NCBI RefSeq assembly: GCF_000429125.1
Contig: NZ_AUBG01000015.1
Span: forward strand, 62,001 to 126,000
DNA length: 64,000 nt
Reading direction: 5' to 3'
Source: Aequorivita capsosiphonis DSM 23843
GTDB lineage: Bacteria > Bacteroidota > Bacteroidia > Flavobacteriales > Flavobacteriaceae
Shown here: positions 62,408-64,000 of the stretch, piece by piece
Position numbering within the stretch: the stretch's first letter is position 1
How the letters are laid out: each line of letters begins with the position of its first letter
Made by a program: the position numbers and the translations under genes
The notes under the pieces: generated by a model
What the model was told of the DNA's origin: nothing
The model's input: the letters and a program-made list of their open reading frames with translations, nothing else
Databases searched by the model: none

Positions 62408-63385
62408 TCATTTTATTTTAGCAGTCTTTAATATCGATTCCAACTCAAACTGTAGGTTTCTTTTCGCCACAGAAGGCGCGTACGTAAAGCCTTCGAGAAT
62501 AACATAGCGATTGTTTTTTTCGTCGCGAACGGCATAATTTATAAAAGGCCCCCCCATCCAGGCGCCTTTTACTTCCCAAGTACCTTTGGTTTCGTATGCA
62601 AATTTGCCATCAATTTTGGATTTAAAAAGATAAGGCGCATACGCGTCTTCCGTGATAAACTGCCCATCGTCTTCTACTGGCAATAATCTGCTGCCAATAG
62701 AATCCCTTATTTTAATGATATCGGCGACGGCGGTAGAATCATCTTTAATCATCGTCAACGGAACTTGATACACAAGAATATTGGTTGTGCCATCCTTTAG
62801 ATCTTTTCGTAACCAAAAAAAGTTATCAGAGCCCTTTGCAAGTCGATAAGCACTTGGAACTTTCAGGCTCACGCCCATAACCTTGCTTAAAGAATCGGTT
62901 TTCATTAACGAAATAGCCGTTCTTCTTTGTCTTTCCTTTATTTCCTCAGCTTTAAAAATAGCAATTATTTTCGCTGAATTTTCGTTTATTAACTCCACAA
63001 GTTTTTCTTCGGAAGTAGCTTTAATAATAGCACCTGCTTGTGGTTTTGCATATTCATTATCGGTGATAGTTACCTTATCCTCATCACTTAAAACCACATA
63101 AAGAAAAAGTCGATTACTCCGTGCAAAGCCCTCAAAAGCGTCTGGAGGCATTTGGTTCATGGAAAATAAAGGCTCGTCTTGTGGAAGACCATCTGTAGGC
63201 GCTGCAAAATTGTTTCTAATAGCTTCCCCAACTATGCCATTCCATAGGTCATTTGGTGTGACAATTTGTAACGAATTGATGTTTCCAACCGAATTTGGAA
63301 CGAGAGATTTGTCCCTTTTTCCACTTCCATTACAGGATGTGAAGGCAATAAACAACGAAAATAGTACAATATAAAGTGATCTCAT
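62408..63385 (-). CDS. DUF4837 family lipoprotein
   Basis: A 325-residue lipoprotein with lipobox FTSC (Cys19). It has LFSMNQMPPDAFEGFARSNR, WLRKDLKDGTTNILVYQVPL and GAWMGGPFINYAVRDEKNNR, matching the DUF4837 family known only from Bacteroidetes. The protein is expected in the outer membrane inner leaflet. It follows the MltD-like gene by 19 nt on the same strand, and the pair is common in Flavobacteriia, suggesting a cell-wall function. Confidence 0.82.
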   Translation of the reverse strand: MRSLYIVLFSLFIAFTSCNGSGKRDKSLVPNSVGNINSLQIVTPNDLWNGIVGEAIRNNFAAPTDGLPQDEPLFSMNQMPPDAFEGFARSNRLFLYVVLSDEDKVTITDNEYAKPQAGAIIKATSEEKLVELINENSAKIIAIFKAEEIKERQRRTAISLMKTDSLSKVMGVSLKVPSAYRLAKGSDNFFWLRKDLKDGTTNILVYQVPLTMIKDDSTAVADIIKIRDSIGSRLLPVEDDGQFITEDAYAPYLFKSKIDGKFAYETKGTWEVKGAWMGGPFINYAVRDEKNNRYVILEGFTYAPSVAKRNLQFELESILKTAKIK

Positions 63386-63404
63386 GAAAAGGATGTTTAT
63401 GGAA

Positions 63405-64000
63405 CTATCCTTTGTAAATCTTCAGTTTAGTTCCAGGCTTTAATTTAGTACCACTAATATCGTTCCAATTTTGGATATTCTTGATTGAAACTCCAGGAAA
63501 TTTTCGTGAAATGCTCCATAGCGAATCCCCATTGCGTACGGTGTACGTTTTTTCGGAAGTTGTACTCTTTGAAGGTGAGTTGCTTGCAATGTCACCTACC
63601 GTCTTTTTAGGATAGATAATAAGATTCTGCCCTATCTTTAAAGAGTTGCTCCGCATGCCGTTCCAGTTTTTGATTTGACTGACCCCAACCCCATATCTTT
63701 CAGCAATTCTACCTAAAAAATCGCCTCTTTTAACGCGATACCGTATTTTTTCGGGCTGCTCAATCAATTCTGGAGACGATTTTTCGTCCTCTTGTTGTTC
63801 TTCGTCCACAAAGGCATAAATAGCATCTTCGTTGTTTACAAAAGTGCCTACAATGGTAAGTGGAAGACGTAACATATAGTTTTCATCCTTTACAACAGGA
63901 ATTATTCCCAGCTTATAGGAAGGATTTAAAAACTCCAATTCTTCCTTATCCATATTGATAAGTTCCGCTACCTGATCTAATGTAATTTGCCGCTTTACTC
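63405..64000 (-). CDS. LysM-containing lytic transglycosylase (MltD-like), 5' end outside window
   Basis: A partial protein: the frame is open to the right edge, so the N-terminal catalytic domain is missing. The visible 198 codons begin VKRQITLDQVAELINMDKEELEFLNPSYKL, a segment characteristic of MltD between its SLT and LysM parts. Two LysM repeats follow (YRVKRGDFLGRIAERYGV and YTVRNGDSLWSISRKF), which bind peptidoglycan. An internal ATG at 63953 is not the real start. Confidence 0.85.
   Translation of the reverse strand, partial: VKRQITLDQVAELINMDKEELEFLNPSYKLGIIPVVKDENYMLRLPLTIVGTFVNNEDAIYAFVDEEQQEDEKSSPELIEQPEKIRYRVKRGDFLGRIAERYGVGVSQIKNWNGMRSNSLKIGQNLIIYPKKTVGDIASNSPSKSTTSEKTYTVRNGDSLWSISRKFPGVSIKNIQNWNDISGTKLKPGTKLKIYKG

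Overview
The window is chromosomal DNA of a member of the Bacteroidota, class Flavobacteriia, very probably family Flavobacteriaceae. The main evidence is: a split ATP synthase locus (atpB-E-F-H-A-G without atpD/atpC); a gliding/type IX secretion lipoprotein (SprE/PorW); a secreted protein with a C-terminal type IX sorting domain; families typical of this group (DUF6427, DUF6341, DUF4254, DUF4837, DUF6909-like); and many promoter -7 boxes of the TAnnTTTG type used by the Bacteroidetes sigma factor. The genus cannot be fixed from this sequence. I saw no tRNA, rRNA, CRISPR array, integrase or transposase.

Layout. 1-9.4 kb holds housekeeping genes: a ligase-associated exonuclease (cut by the left edge), a TerB-like protein, fructose-1,6-bisphosphatase, an acetyltransferase with aspartate kinase, a bifunctional aminolipid acyltransferase (OlsF-like), a TM2 protein, a 2-hydroxyacid dehydrogenase, a lipoprotein and a small outer-membrane barrel. 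9.4-15.8 kb is the F1Fo ATP synthase operon with an AtpZ/AtpI-like protein, a second small membrane protein and a bactofilin. 15.9-27 kb holds sprE, a ferredoxin-NADP reductase type flavoprotein, a GT9/DUF4254 pair, a compact type II restriction-modification pair, a HigBA toxin-antitoxin pair, DUF6427/DUF6341 and purD.

27-57.5 kb is a large surface-polysaccharide locus, mostly on the minus strand. It encodes UDP-glucuronate and UDP-xylose synthesis (Ugd, UXS), UDP-ManNAcA synthesis (WecB, WecC) with a WecG/TagA-type transferase, the last two dTDP-rhamnose enzymes (RfbC, RfbD), a WcaJ-type initiating transferase, several glycosyltransferases, a flippase, a Wzz-like protein and three O-antigen polymerase/ligase-like membrane proteins. 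It also carries an MBOAT acyltransferase with an SGNH-like partner, a heparinase II/III-type lyase and a large glycoside hydrolase lipoprotein, which suggests a chemically decorated acidic polymer whose locus also carries trimming or degrading enzymes. Two broken genes mark rearrangement: an RfbB N-terminal fragment beside rfbC and a truncated leucine-rich-repeat gene at 44.3 kb. 57.7-64 kb returns to conserved envelope genes: DUF6909-like, GH3, M23 peptidase, TatA, DUF4837 and a LysM lytic transglycosylase cut by the right edge.

Scattered between genes are several families of short palindromic repeats. At the 3' ends of at least six genes they abut or supply the stop codon. A separate 20-unit heptanucleotide tandem array lies inside the polysaccharide locus.
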